From Candidatus Omnitrophota bacterium (lineage in GTDB: Bacteria > Omnitrophota > Gorgyraeia > Duberdicusellales > 4484-171): a DNA stretch of 5,663 bases. Below are positions 1 to 5,206 of the stretch, in pieces. The stretch is from contig JAQUOR010000116.1 of NCBI GenBank assembly GCA_028717025.1, positions 1 to 5,663 on the forward strand, read 5' to 3'. Each line of letters opens with the position of its first letter. The first letter of the stretch is position 1. The position numbers and the translations under genes were made by a program. The notes under the pieces were generated by a model that saw only the letters and a list, made by a program, of their open reading frames with translations, was not told where the DNA came from and ran no database searches.

Positions 1-1084
1 GGCTTCCGATAGCGAATCTCCGGCGGAAATCGTGTACACTTCCGGTACCACCGGAAAACCTAAGGGGGCGTGTCTCTCGCACAAAAACCTGCTCACTAAC
101 ATAACCGACTGCGCATCGATAATAAAATTTTCCAGAAAAGACCGCTTGATCTGCGTTCTTCCGCTTTTTCATTCTTTTGCTTCTACGGTCTGCATGCTGT
201 TGCCGTTATACAAAGGGGCAACAATCGTGATCATGCGCGCGGTGCGGCCGTTTAAACGGATCATCAGGACGATTTTCAAACACAGGATAACGGTGTTTGT
301 CGGTATCCCTTCGTTCTACAGCATTTTGGGCGAAGCATCCTTTCCTATGATGTCCTTGCTGCTTGCCCGTTTCATCAATCCTGTGCGGTTGTGTATTTCC
401 GGCGCGGCAGCGTTGCCGTTTGAAGTATGGCAAAAATTTGAAAAACGATTCAGACGACCGCTTCTGCAAGGATACGGCCTCACTGAAGCCTCCCCTGTTG
501 TTTCGCTCAACCCCCTTAAGGGACGGCGCAAACCGGAATCGATAGGACTGGCTCTGCCTTCAGTGATGGTAAAAATCATTGATAAAGAAGAAAAAGAAGT
601 AACGATAGGTGAAATAGGAGAACTTCTGGTAAAAGGCCCTAATGTCATGAGCCGGTATTACGATTTACCCGGAGAAACGGCAAAAACGCTGCGCGCCGGA
701 TGGCTCTATACCGGAGATTTAGCAAAGATAGACACGGACGGTTTTATATATATAATGGGCAGAATAAAAGAAATGATAAACGTGCGGGGTTTAAATGTGT
801 ACCCTAAAGAGATAGAAGATCTTCTCTATAAACACCCGGCAATCAAAGAAGCGGCGGTCGTGGGAGTTACCCATCGTCATCGGGGAGAAGTGCCTATTGC
901 CTTTGTAGCAAAAAAAGACGAAGTAAACGAAAAAGAAATTTTGCACCATCTGCGGGCCAACATTGCACCGTACAAAGTTCCTTTAAAAATATTTTTCAAA
1001 GACGCGTTGCCTAAAAATGCTACGGGAAAGGTATTGAAAACTGAATTGCAAAAAGAAGTAGAGGGAATTTTTCAAGCTCCCTAA
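1..1084 (+). CDS. Long-chain acyl-CoA synthetase (AMP-binding enzyme), 5'-truncated by window
   Basis: This is an adenylate-forming enzyme of the acyl-CoA synthetase (FadD / 4-coumarate-CoA ligase-like) superfamily, which activates a fatty acid to acyl-AMP and then to acyl-CoA in the cytoplasm. The reading frame is already open at base 2, so the start lies upstream; the GTG at 32 is an internal Val, because it falls inside the P-loop motif. Numbering that Val as 1: P-loop YTSGTTGKPKG at 2-12, PLFH at 44-47, GYGLTEASP at 147-155, YTGDL with its Asp at 229, hinge region GRIKEMI at 243-249, PYKVP at 313-317, and the C-terminal PKNATGK with catalytic Lys at 333. All core motifs are intact, so the visible part looks functional. 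Family members are about 500-560 residues, so roughly 150-170 residues are missing. Substrate chain length cannot be read from this part, and another carboxylic acid substrate is possible. The next gene begins 64 bases on. Confidence 0.93.
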   Translation, partial: ASDSESPAEIVYTSGTTGKPKGACLSHKNLLTNITDCASIIKFSRKDRLICVLPLFHSFASTVCMLLPLYKGATIVIMRAVRPFKRIIRTIFKHRITVFVGIPSFYSILGEASFPMMSLLLARFINPVRLCISGAAALPFEVWQKFEKRFRRPLLQGYGLTEASPVVSLNPLKGRRKPESIGLALPSVMVKIIDKEEKEVTIGEIGELLVKGPNVMSRYYDLPGETAKTLRAGWLYTGDLAKIDTDGFIYIMGRIKEMINVRGLNVYPKEIEDLLYKHPAIKEAAVVGVTHRHRGEVPIAFVAKKDEVNEKEILHHLRANIAPYKVPLKIFFKDALPKNATGKVLKTELQKEVEGIFQAP

Positions 1085-1135
1085 CGACCCGTAGAAAAAA
1101 CATCAATACAACATTTACGCCGATCGGGACGACGC

Positions 1136-1140
1136 AAAGG
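1136..1140 (+). promoter_or_regulatory. Shine-Dalgarno for the pseudouridine synthase
   Basis: AAAGG lies 8 bases before the ATG at 1149, which supports that start. No convincing -35/-10 pair was seen in the 64-base gap after the acyl-CoA synthetase, so read-through from upstream is plausible. Confidence 0.55.
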
Positions 1141-1148
1141 TAATCGCC

Positions 1149-1832
1149 ATGACAAAATTTGAGCCTTTCACCATTGTTTTTGAGGACAACGAGGTAATCG
1201 TTTTAAATAAAATCGCAAAGCTTCTGGTTGTGCCCTCCCCGAAAGGTGAAAAATATACCGTAACCTCACTGCTCGCGCAACGGCTCAAGCAGCCCGTCTA
1301 TCCCTGTCATCGCCTCGACAGAGAAACAACCGGTTTGCTGCTCTACGCAAAAAATAAAAAAATACAGCAGGAAATAATGAACGCATTCAGACAGCGTCAA
1401 ATCAGCAAAAAATATCTGGCATTCGTAAAGGGGAAAATGAAACAATGCCAGGGGACACTTCGGGGCTACATACTCGACACTGAAGGAAGACGTTTCGGTG
1501 AGAGACCGAAAGAAGCAAAAACAAATTATCGCGTTATGCAGATTACACGGGAATTCAGCGTCGTTGAGCTTGAACCGGTTACCGGAAGGACCAACCAACT
1601 GCGCATACAACTGGCAAAAATCGGCAATCCTATCTTAGGAGAACGTAAGTATGCATACGGTCGCGACTTTACGATACGTTTTAAACGTCTTGCGCTTCAT
1701 GCCTCATCGCTCGCCTTTACGCACCCCGTCAGTAAAAAGCATCTTGCCTTTACAATAGAACTGCCCAAGGATATGCATGATTTTCTGGAAAGATTTGCAC
1801 CGCCAGGCACAAGCCACGCACACAATCCATGA
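1149..1832 (+). CDS. RluA-family RNA pseudouridine synthase, single catalytic domain
   Basis: This enzyme should isomerise specific uridines to pseudouridine in rRNA or tRNA. The signature motif CHRLDRETTG lies at residues 53-62, with the presumed catalytic Asp at 57. The supporting motif KKYLAFV follows at 87-93, and the C-terminal core motif GRTNQLRIQLAKIGNPILG lies at 146-164. At 227 residues it is shorter than RluC or RluD and has no N-terminal S4 RNA-binding domain; the N-terminus opens directly into the catalytic fold (FTIVFEDNEVIVLNK). In the C-terminal motif, Asn149 and Gln154 stand where the common RTHQIRVH form has His. The target RNA site cannot be assigned (RluA, TruC and other types all remain possible), so no gene symbol is given. 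The stop codon overlaps the next start as ATGA, implying that the following exported protein is translationally coupled to it, although I see no functional link. Confidence 0.93.
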   Translation: MTKFEPFTIVFEDNEVIVLNKIAKLLVVPSPKGEKYTVTSLLAQRLKQPVYPCHRLDRETTGLLLYAKNKKIQQEIMNAFRQRQISKKYLAFVKGKMKQCQGTLRGYILDTEGRRFGERPKEAKTNYRVMQITREFSVVELEPVTGRTNQLRIQLAKIGNPILGERKYAYGRDFTIRFKRLALHASSLAFTHPVSKKHLAFTIELPKDMHDFLERFAPPGTSHAHNP

Positions 1833-2989
1833 AAAACATCATTAAGGTTTTTTTTACGTTCAGCCTTGCGTGTGTATTAATGGGCCGGACCTCGGCATAC
1901 TCCGCAACGCTGTATCTTAAGTCAGGCGCCGAGGTGGAAGGAACAATCACACAGGAGACCAACGAATGTGTGCGGATAGACTTTTACGGCGTGCCGTTAC
2001 GTTACGACCGCAATGAAATAGAAAGGATAGACAAGGATGCACCTCTCCCGGCAGCAAGTGTTACTGCCGACGATTGTTCAAAAAACGGTGCTGATTTAAT
2101 TATAAACGGTCTCTACGAAGATGCGGTGTACGCCTTAGCAGAGGGTATAAAACGCAACCCGGCCGACGTCGCGTGTTATCACAACCATGCGGTCGCACTT
2201 GCTCTGGCGGGTAATTACCCGGCCGCGTGTGACGCGTTTAAGAAAGCTTTGGAGCTGGAAACCGGGGATTATACATCCGTTATCAATTATAATTTGGCTG
2301 AAGTATATTGCCGTCTCAATTTGATACCGGAGGCGAAAGCGACAATGGGAAAAATTACGAATGAAAATCTGCGTACGTTGATTGAGCGCACAGTCTCTTT
2401 AAAAATGAGCGGTATAAATGCGGACAGCATTATCCTGGCCAGTTCATTCCCGCCTGACACGGTTTTTTTAGCACCGCAACCGTTACTTGGGACAAATGAC
2501 ATCCTCACCGAACAACGCAATCTCTCCGAAAGTCTTAATGATAGAGCCTATATCGTAGAAAATTTTCCTTTGCTTTTTCTATACAAAAGCCCGTTGGCAT
2601 ATTTAAATTTAAGCTTCACCGCAATTACCCAAGGCCGCCTCCTGGATGCAAGAAAATATTTGGATACTGTGCAGGAAGGGATCGGAGAAAAAAAAGAATA
2701 CCGCCAGACACTTATCCTGGCGGGAGTTTATTTCGCGCGCGGTCAAATTGCCCTCGAAGAACACGATTATTATCTCGCGAGAAAAAATTTCAAAAAAGCG
2801 ATAGAAATCTTTCCCCGTTGGCCCGCGTTTCATAAGTACCTGGGGACAACCTATTATCTTTTGCGCAGATACCCCAAAGCACGAGAAGAATTTCAAACCG
2901 CTACTTTACTTTTCGGACGCGGAACTCCGGAGGCCGGCGAAATAGAGGAATACTTACGAAAAATAGAAGATATGCGTCAAAAACAATAA
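1829..2989 (+). CDS. Exported TPR-repeat protein with N-terminal LKSG module
   Basis: This is a 386-residue protein with no recognised named family. A Sec signal peptide occupies residues 1 to about 23-26 (basic MKNIIK, hydrophobic core 7-18, cleavage near TSA/AYSA). A small, probably beta-rich module at 26-70 follows (LKSG, VEG, FYGVPLRY, EIERID). TPR-like helical pairs are visible at about 84-111, 115-144, 150-176, 255-284, 297-330 and 331-362; the pattern is strongest at 115-144 (NHAVALALAGNYPAACDAFKKAL) and 297-362. Residues 195-250 do not fit a TPR and are rich in turns. The likely role is a periplasmic or envelope scaffold that binds other proteins; this is inferred from TPR biology. 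The start is set by the signal peptide and the ATGA overlap with the upstream gene; no Shine-Dalgarno is visible, so coupled translation is likely. Its LKSG module recurs in the protein at 4060-4995. Confidence 0.88.
   Translation: MKNIIKVFFTFSLACVLMGRTSAYSATLYLKSGAEVEGTITQETNECVRIDFYGVPLRYDRNEIERIDKDAPLPAASVTADDCSKNGADLIINGLYEDAVYALAEGIKRNPADVACYHNHAVALALAGNYPAACDAFKKALELETGDYTSVINYNLAEVYCRLNLIPEAKATMGKITNENLRTLIERTVSLKMSGINADSIILASSFPPDTVFLAPQPLLGTNDILTEQRNLSESLNDRAYIVENFPLLFLYKSPLAYLNLSFTAITQGRLLDARKYLDTVQEGIGEKKEYRQTLILAGVYFARGQIALEEHDYYLARKNFKKAIEIFPRWPAFHKYLGTTYYLLRRYPKAREEFQTATLLFGRGTPEAGEIEEYLRKIEDMRQKQ
1904..2038 (+). repeat. First copy of the shared LKSG/VEG protein module (coding repeat)
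   Basis: This stretch encodes residues 26-70 of the exported TPR protein. It aligns without gaps to residues 39-83 of the protein at 4060-4995, with 22 of 45 residues identical. Shared residues include LKSG, VEG, VR, F.GV.L.Y, EI and ID. The two DNA segments have diverged well beyond the protein match, so this is an old module duplication, not a recent repeat. Confidence 0.85.
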
Positions 2990-3012
2990 CTCTTTGCAAA
3001 ATATAGAGTTAT
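2986..3012 (+). repeat. 8-bp perfect inverted repeat overlapping the STAS-gene promoter
   Basis: ATAACTCT (2986-2993) and AGAGTTAT (3005-3012) are exact reverse complements separated by 11 bases. The left arm covers the stop codon of the TPR gene; the spacer and right arm lie over the -35 box and the -35/-10 spacer of the candidate promoter. There is no T-run after it, so it is a poor intrinsic terminator. It could be an operator or a weak mRNA 3'-end hairpin. Confidence 0.5.
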
Positions 3013-3022
3013 GTAATACAAT
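2994..3022 (+). promoter_or_regulatory. Candidate sigma-70 promoter for the STAS gene
   Basis: TTGCAA (2994-2999) and TACAAT (3017-3022) are separated by exactly 17 bases, matching the housekeeping consensus at 4 of 6 and 5 of 6 positions. Transcription would start near 3029, giving a leader of about 17 bases that carries the strong Shine-Dalgarno. Confidence 0.6.
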
Positions 3023-3033
3023 GGATTTATATT

Positions 3034-3042
3034 AAAGGAGGT
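3034..3042 (+). promoter_or_regulatory. Consensus Shine-Dalgarno of the STAS gene
   Basis: AAAGGAGGT matches the anti-Shine-Dalgarno almost perfectly and sits just before the ATG at 3046. It is by far the strongest ribosome binding site in the window, suggesting high translation of the STAS protein relative to its neighbours. Confidence 0.85.
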
Positions 3043-3045
3043 AAC

Positions 3046-3420
3046 ATGCAACTGACCATAAACGTAACCGAAAAGAATAAAGGCGTCTACATCTTGCATC
3101 CCATAGGGTCAATCGACTCCGACACCTGTACAATTTTAGAAAAGCGCATAAATTCTCTTATAGAATCAGAGGCAACGACTATTATTATTGATATGGAAAA
3201 AGTATTGTACATCACAAGCTTGGGGATAGGGGTAATCATAAATGCAAATAAAACGCTTGAGCATAATAAAGGGATGCTCCTTTTGATTAACTTGCCTGCT
3301 TCTATCAAAAAAGTATTTGATCTCATTAACGCGCTTCCCTCACAAAGAATATATGTAAACAGAGAAGAATTAGATCAATACCTGATAAGAATGCAACAGC
3401 CAAAAGACCGGTGCATCTGA
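3046..3420 (+). CDS. Single-domain STAS protein, anti-sigma-factor antagonist type
   Basis: This 124-residue cytoplasmic protein is the size of a lone STAS domain such as SpoIIAA or RsbV. The order of elements fits: opening strands with GVYILHPIGSIDSDT (13-27), helix 1 (28-41), strand TTIIIDMEKVLYI (44-56), the phosphorylation loop TSLGIGVII (57-65), then MLLLINLPASIKKVFDLI (77-94), as in SpoIIAA-type proteins. Known family members are phosphorylated by an anti-sigma kinase on a Ser in the loop and release the sigma factor when dephosphorylated. Ser58 falls at the SpoIIAA phosphosite, but the preceding Asp of the usual DSSG is Thr57 and the following Ser is Leu59. No kinase or phosphatase partner lies in the window. 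It has its own promoter and a strong ribosome binding site. It could equally act in a non-sigma partner-switching or lipid-transport system; the fold call is firm, the pathway is not. Confidence 0.9.
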   Translation: MQLTINVTEKNKGVYILHPIGSIDSDTCTILEKRINSLIESEATTIIIDMEKVLYITSLGIGVIINANKTLEHNKGMLLLINLPASIKKVFDLINALPSQRIYVNREELDQYLIRMQQPKDRCI

Positions 3421-3422
3421 TG

Positions 3423-3447
3423 TGTCGTGCGGCAAAAATGCCGGACA
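3423..3447 (+). terminator. Stem-loop just after the STAS gene, possible weak terminator
   Basis: CGGCA (3430-3434) pairs with TGCCG (3439-3443) around an AAAA loop. An outer TGTC/GACA stem (3423-3426 with 3444-3447) is separated by a three-base bulge on the left side. It begins three bases after the STAS stop codon, where a terminator or 3'-end stabiliser would be expected, but no T-tract follows, so factor-independent termination is doubtful. Confidence 0.35.
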
Positions 3448-3467
3448 ATTGAAACGCGCGTACGGGG

Positions 3468-3496
3468 TTTACTAAAAAGTCGAAAAATGGTAAAAT
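3468..3496 (+). promoter_or_regulatory. Candidate extended -10 promoter for the 3504 gene
   Basis: TTTACT (3468-3473), a 17-base spacer and TAAAAT (3491-3496) make a sigma-70-like pair, and TGG immediately before the -10 box is an extended -10 element. A start 6-8 bases downstream of the -10 box falls on or next to the ATG at 3504, implying little or no leader. Confidence 0.55.
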
Positions 3497-3503
3497 CGTA
3501 TTC

Positions 3504-4052
3504 ATGCTGAAGCATCCGAAAAGAAAAAAAATCGTTAAAAATCTATGCATTGTTTCGTGCTTTTGTCTGCTGGGTTTTTTAAGCATCACCTATGCGCAAG
3601 AAGCAGCGGCCGGCGCCGATACGAATTTAAAACTCTCGAGCCCGGAAATATCTAACGCTTCGTACCTAAACGGCGTAGAGTTTGCTGCAGAGGGGAAATT
3701 TAAAGAAGCAGGGGAACAGTTCGCTGCAGCTCTTGCGACAAACGAATTTAATTATGACGCCGAGGTCGCTCTCGATATCATTAATGCGTTCAACAAAGGC
3801 ACAATCAATGAAACCTACACAATCACAACATTTACGAGCAGACTGGTTAAACTTAAATTATTCACTATAGAGAATATGCTCAAAGATACGCAAGATAAGC
3901 TTTCCGCGTCAAAAGAACAAATTGAAAATATGGAGAAACAAATTACCGACCTTAAAAAGCAATTCGATAATAAGATATTCGATCTGCGTTCGAAGGTCGA
4001 TGCCCTTGAAAGCGATATCGACCGCATAAAAAGCAGGGATACTGTTCGCTAA
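3504..4052 (+). CDS. Exported protein with one TPR-like unit and C-terminal coiled coil
   Basis: This 182-residue protein belongs to no family I recognise. The signal peptide is clear: a very basic n-region (MLKHPKRKKIVKN), hydrophobic core at about 14-28, and cleavage after TYA (residue 31). Residues 52-99 (NGVEFAAEGKFKEAGEQFAAAL and following) look like a TPR-like helical pair. Residues 122-178 are a continuous charged amphipathic helix with heptad-spaced hydrophobics (IENMEKQITDLKKQF, LRSKVDALESDI), predicted to be a dimerising or trimerising coiled coil. This resembles the general plan of YbgF/CpoB-type envelope proteins, but with the TPR and coiled coil in reverse order, so I do not assign it there. 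ATG 3504 is the only start that keeps the signal peptide; no Shine-Dalgarno precedes it. The next gene starts 7 bases after its stop, so the two are probably one operon. Confidence 0.82.
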   Translation: MLKHPKRKKIVKNLCIVSCFCLLGFLSITYAQEAAAGADTNLKLSSPEISNASYLNGVEFAAEGKFKEAGEQFAAALATNEFNYDAEVALDIINAFNKGTINETYTITTFTSRLVKLKLFTIENMLKDTQDKLSASKEQIENMEKQITDLKKQFDNKIFDLRSKVDALESDIDRIKSRDTVR

Positions 4053-4059
4053 ATTTTTT

Positions 4060-4995
4060 ATGACAATGGATATATCTATCCGCGTGACTACGGCAAAAAC
4101 ACGGACTGCATTTTTTACGATAGGAATCGTTACGGCAATAGTCGTAAGCCTTACCCTATCGTCTGCTTACGCCGAAACCGTCATTCTAAAATCGGGAAAA
4201 ACCGTAGAAGGAAAAATCATAGAAAAAACCGGAGAGTATGTCCGGTTGAATTTCTGCGGCGTCGATTTGAAATATTATCTTGAGGAAATTGCAAGTATCG
4301 ACGAAAAACCCATAAAAACCGAACCACTGCCACAGCCCGCCGCCCAACCGCAGCCGGAAGAACCTTTCCCGGTAGACACAACGCCAAAAGAATCATTTGA
4401 AAACAACGAGTGGGGGTATTCGCTGCAATACCCTTCCCTCTGGACCATAATGCCTGCACACAAAATTAAAAAAGTAATGCTTATGGGGCTTGAACCCGAC
4501 GATAGTTCTTTGGTAACGCTACAGCTTCAGGCGGGCAATTGGAGCGAGGAAGACACGAAAGGAAAATCAAGTATTGCCGACTTAATCGACGGTTTTTTAA
4601 AACCCCACCCGGATTTAAGGCGTGAATCGGTAAAACCCATCACGCTACGCTACGAATCAGGATATTTGATACGCTTTTCATACAAAACAGTGGAGGTCAT
4701 CGATAACGCAAAAGGCATCGAAGGCCCCCTCTATGTCCCCGTAAAAGTTATTTTCGACTATTATCTTTTCTCTCCGGTATTTTCTTCGCAAGGCACGGAC
4801 CGCCGGTCATTTCTCATCGAAGTGTCCTACATCGAATATCAAGATGTATCCACGCAAGTTGATAGCGTTAAAAATCGCACCAAAATGTACGAATGGAACT
4901 CCTACTACAGAAACGAAAATAGAAAAACTGAGGCCAAATGCTGGGAAGCCAGAGAAATCATCAATTCTTTCCGCTTTTCCGATAAACTTCCTTGA
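4060..4995 (+). CDS. Exported protein with LKSG module and PsbP-like domain
   Basis: In this 311-residue protein, a signal peptide with a long n-region occupies residues 1-38 (hydrophobic core 18-33, cleavage at AYA). The LKSG/VEG module follows at 39-83, then a proline/glutamine-rich linker at about 88-107. A C-terminal domain at about 114-306 begins NNEWGYSLQYPSLWTI and ends EIINSFRF. That opening (YSLxYPxxW) and the closing INSF are typical of the PsbP/MOG1-like alpha-beta fold found in many small bacterial lipoproteins and exported proteins of unclear function; the fold is my inference from these motifs. No catalytic residues are evident, so a binding or assembly role is more likely than an enzyme. 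The start at 4060 has no Shine-Dalgarno and lies 7 bases after the upstream stop, suggesting coupling; ATG 4066 (Met3) is an equally acceptable start. Together with the coiled-coil protein before it, it probably forms a two-gene envelope operon. Confidence 0.85.
   Translation: MTMDISIRVTTAKTRTAFFTIGIVTAIVVSLTLSSAYAETVILKSGKTVEGKIIEKTGEYVRLNFCGVDLKYYLEEIASIDEKPIKTEPLPQPAAQPQPEEPFPVDTTPKESFENNEWGYSLQYPSLWTIMPAHKIKKVMLMGLEPDDSSLVTLQLQAGNWSEEDTKGKSSIADLIDGFLKPHPDLRRESVKPITLRYESGYLIRFSYKTVEVIDNAKGIEGPLYVPVKVIFDYYLFSPVFSSQGTDRRSFLIEVSYIEYQDVSTQVDSVKNRTKMYEWNSYYRNENRKTEAKCWEAREIINSFRFSDKLP
4174..4308 (+). repeat. Second copy of the shared LKSG/VEG protein module (coding repeat)
   Basis: This stretch encodes residues 39-83 of the PsbP-like protein and is the partner of the copy at 1904-2038. 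Similarity also reaches back into the signal-peptide cleavage region (AYA against AYS), so both modules begin at the mature N-terminus. Confidence 0.85.
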
Positions 4996-5068
4996 TATAT
5001 TCCTGCCTATGGATCACTTGGATGCGGGATCAAAAAAATTCCCGTACACTCACGAAAAAAGGTTACCG

Positions 5069-5162
5069 TTACACATCGCAAAGGTACATATTTTTCTTGA
5101 GCCCGTTATCGAAACATGATACAATTTAAATGTGCTTTGAGCTTTACGTTCGCGATGTGTAA
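5069..5162 (+). repeat. 11-bp perfect inverted repeat flanking the promoter
   Basis: TTACACATCGC (5069-5079) and GCGATGTGTAA (5152-5162) are exact reverse complements. Allowing two mismatches, the pairing extends to 5067-5082 against 5149-5164. The arms lie either side of the candidate promoter, with centres 83 bases apart, close to eight helical turns. This geometry suits a pair of operator sites bridged by a DNA loop; regulation is inferred, not shown. Confidence 0.5.
5097..5125 (+). promoter_or_regulatory. Candidate extended -10 promoter for the membrane protein gene
   Basis: TTGAGC (5097-5102) and TACAAT (5120-5125) are separated by exactly 17 bases, and TGA immediately before the -10 box supplies an extended -10 TG. 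Transcription would begin near 5132, giving a leader of about 75 bases. The -10 hexamer is identical to that of the STAS-gene promoter. Confidence 0.65.
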
Positions 5163-5191
5163 TGTTATTTTCGCACATTAACGCATTACAC
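5157..5191 (+). repeat. 8-bp inverted repeat in the leader of the last gene
   Basis: GTGTAATG (5157-5164) and CATTACAC (5184-5191) are exact reverse complements around a 19-base loop, inside the predicted leader. A competing 6-bp hairpin, TAATGT (5160-5165) with ACATTA (5175-5180), uses part of the same left arm. The TTACAC core is shared with the 11-bp repeat, so it occurs three times here (5069, 5157 reversed, 5186). Confidence 0.5.
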
Positions 5192-5206
5192 CGGGACAAA
5201 CGTGCC

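Larger units (their letters stand above)
4996..5206 (+). other. 211-base intergenic region with promoter and repeats
   Basis: No convincing gene or RNA gene is seen here; an open frame running to 5119 is only a shadow that starts inside the upstream gene. The region holds a weak imperfect hairpin at 5023-5046 (TGCGGGA with TCCCGTA, one G-U pair, A-rich loop, no following T-run), a promoter at 5097-5125 and inverted repeats at 5069-5191. It probably separates two transcription units. Confidence 0.6.

Noticed and set aside
32..34. GTG at 32 as the start of the acyl-CoA synthetase
   Set aside because: It encodes the Val at the edge of the P-loop motif, and the frame is open upstream to the window edge, so the gene continues beyond it.
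206..648. Minus-strand open frames inside the acyl-CoA synthetase
   Set aside because: They lie wholly antisense to a gene with every family motif intact and have low-complexity, basic translations with no recognisable domain.
1266..1610. Minus-strand open frame opposite the pseudouridine synthase
   Set aside because: It is antisense to conserved catalytic motifs; the translation shows no family features and no start context.
1862..1876. LAC at residues 13-15 of the TPR protein as a lipoprotein signal
   Set aside because: The -3 position is Ser, the Cys is followed by more hydrophobic core, and a type I cleavage site lies downstream.
3546..3566. Lipobox-like IVSC at residues 16-19 of the 3504 protein
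   Set aside because: The hydrophobic core continues well past the Cys to a normal TYA cleavage site, so a type I signal peptide fits better than a lipoprotein signal.
5023..5046. Hairpin after the PsbP-like gene as a rho-independent terminator
   Set aside because: The stem is only seven pairs with one wobble and an A-rich loop, and no T-run follows on either strand.
4844..5119. + strand open frame spanning the end of the PsbP-like gene
   Set aside because: Two thirds or so overlaps the real gene in another phase, and the rest runs through the repeat and promoter region; no domain, no Shine-Dalgarno.
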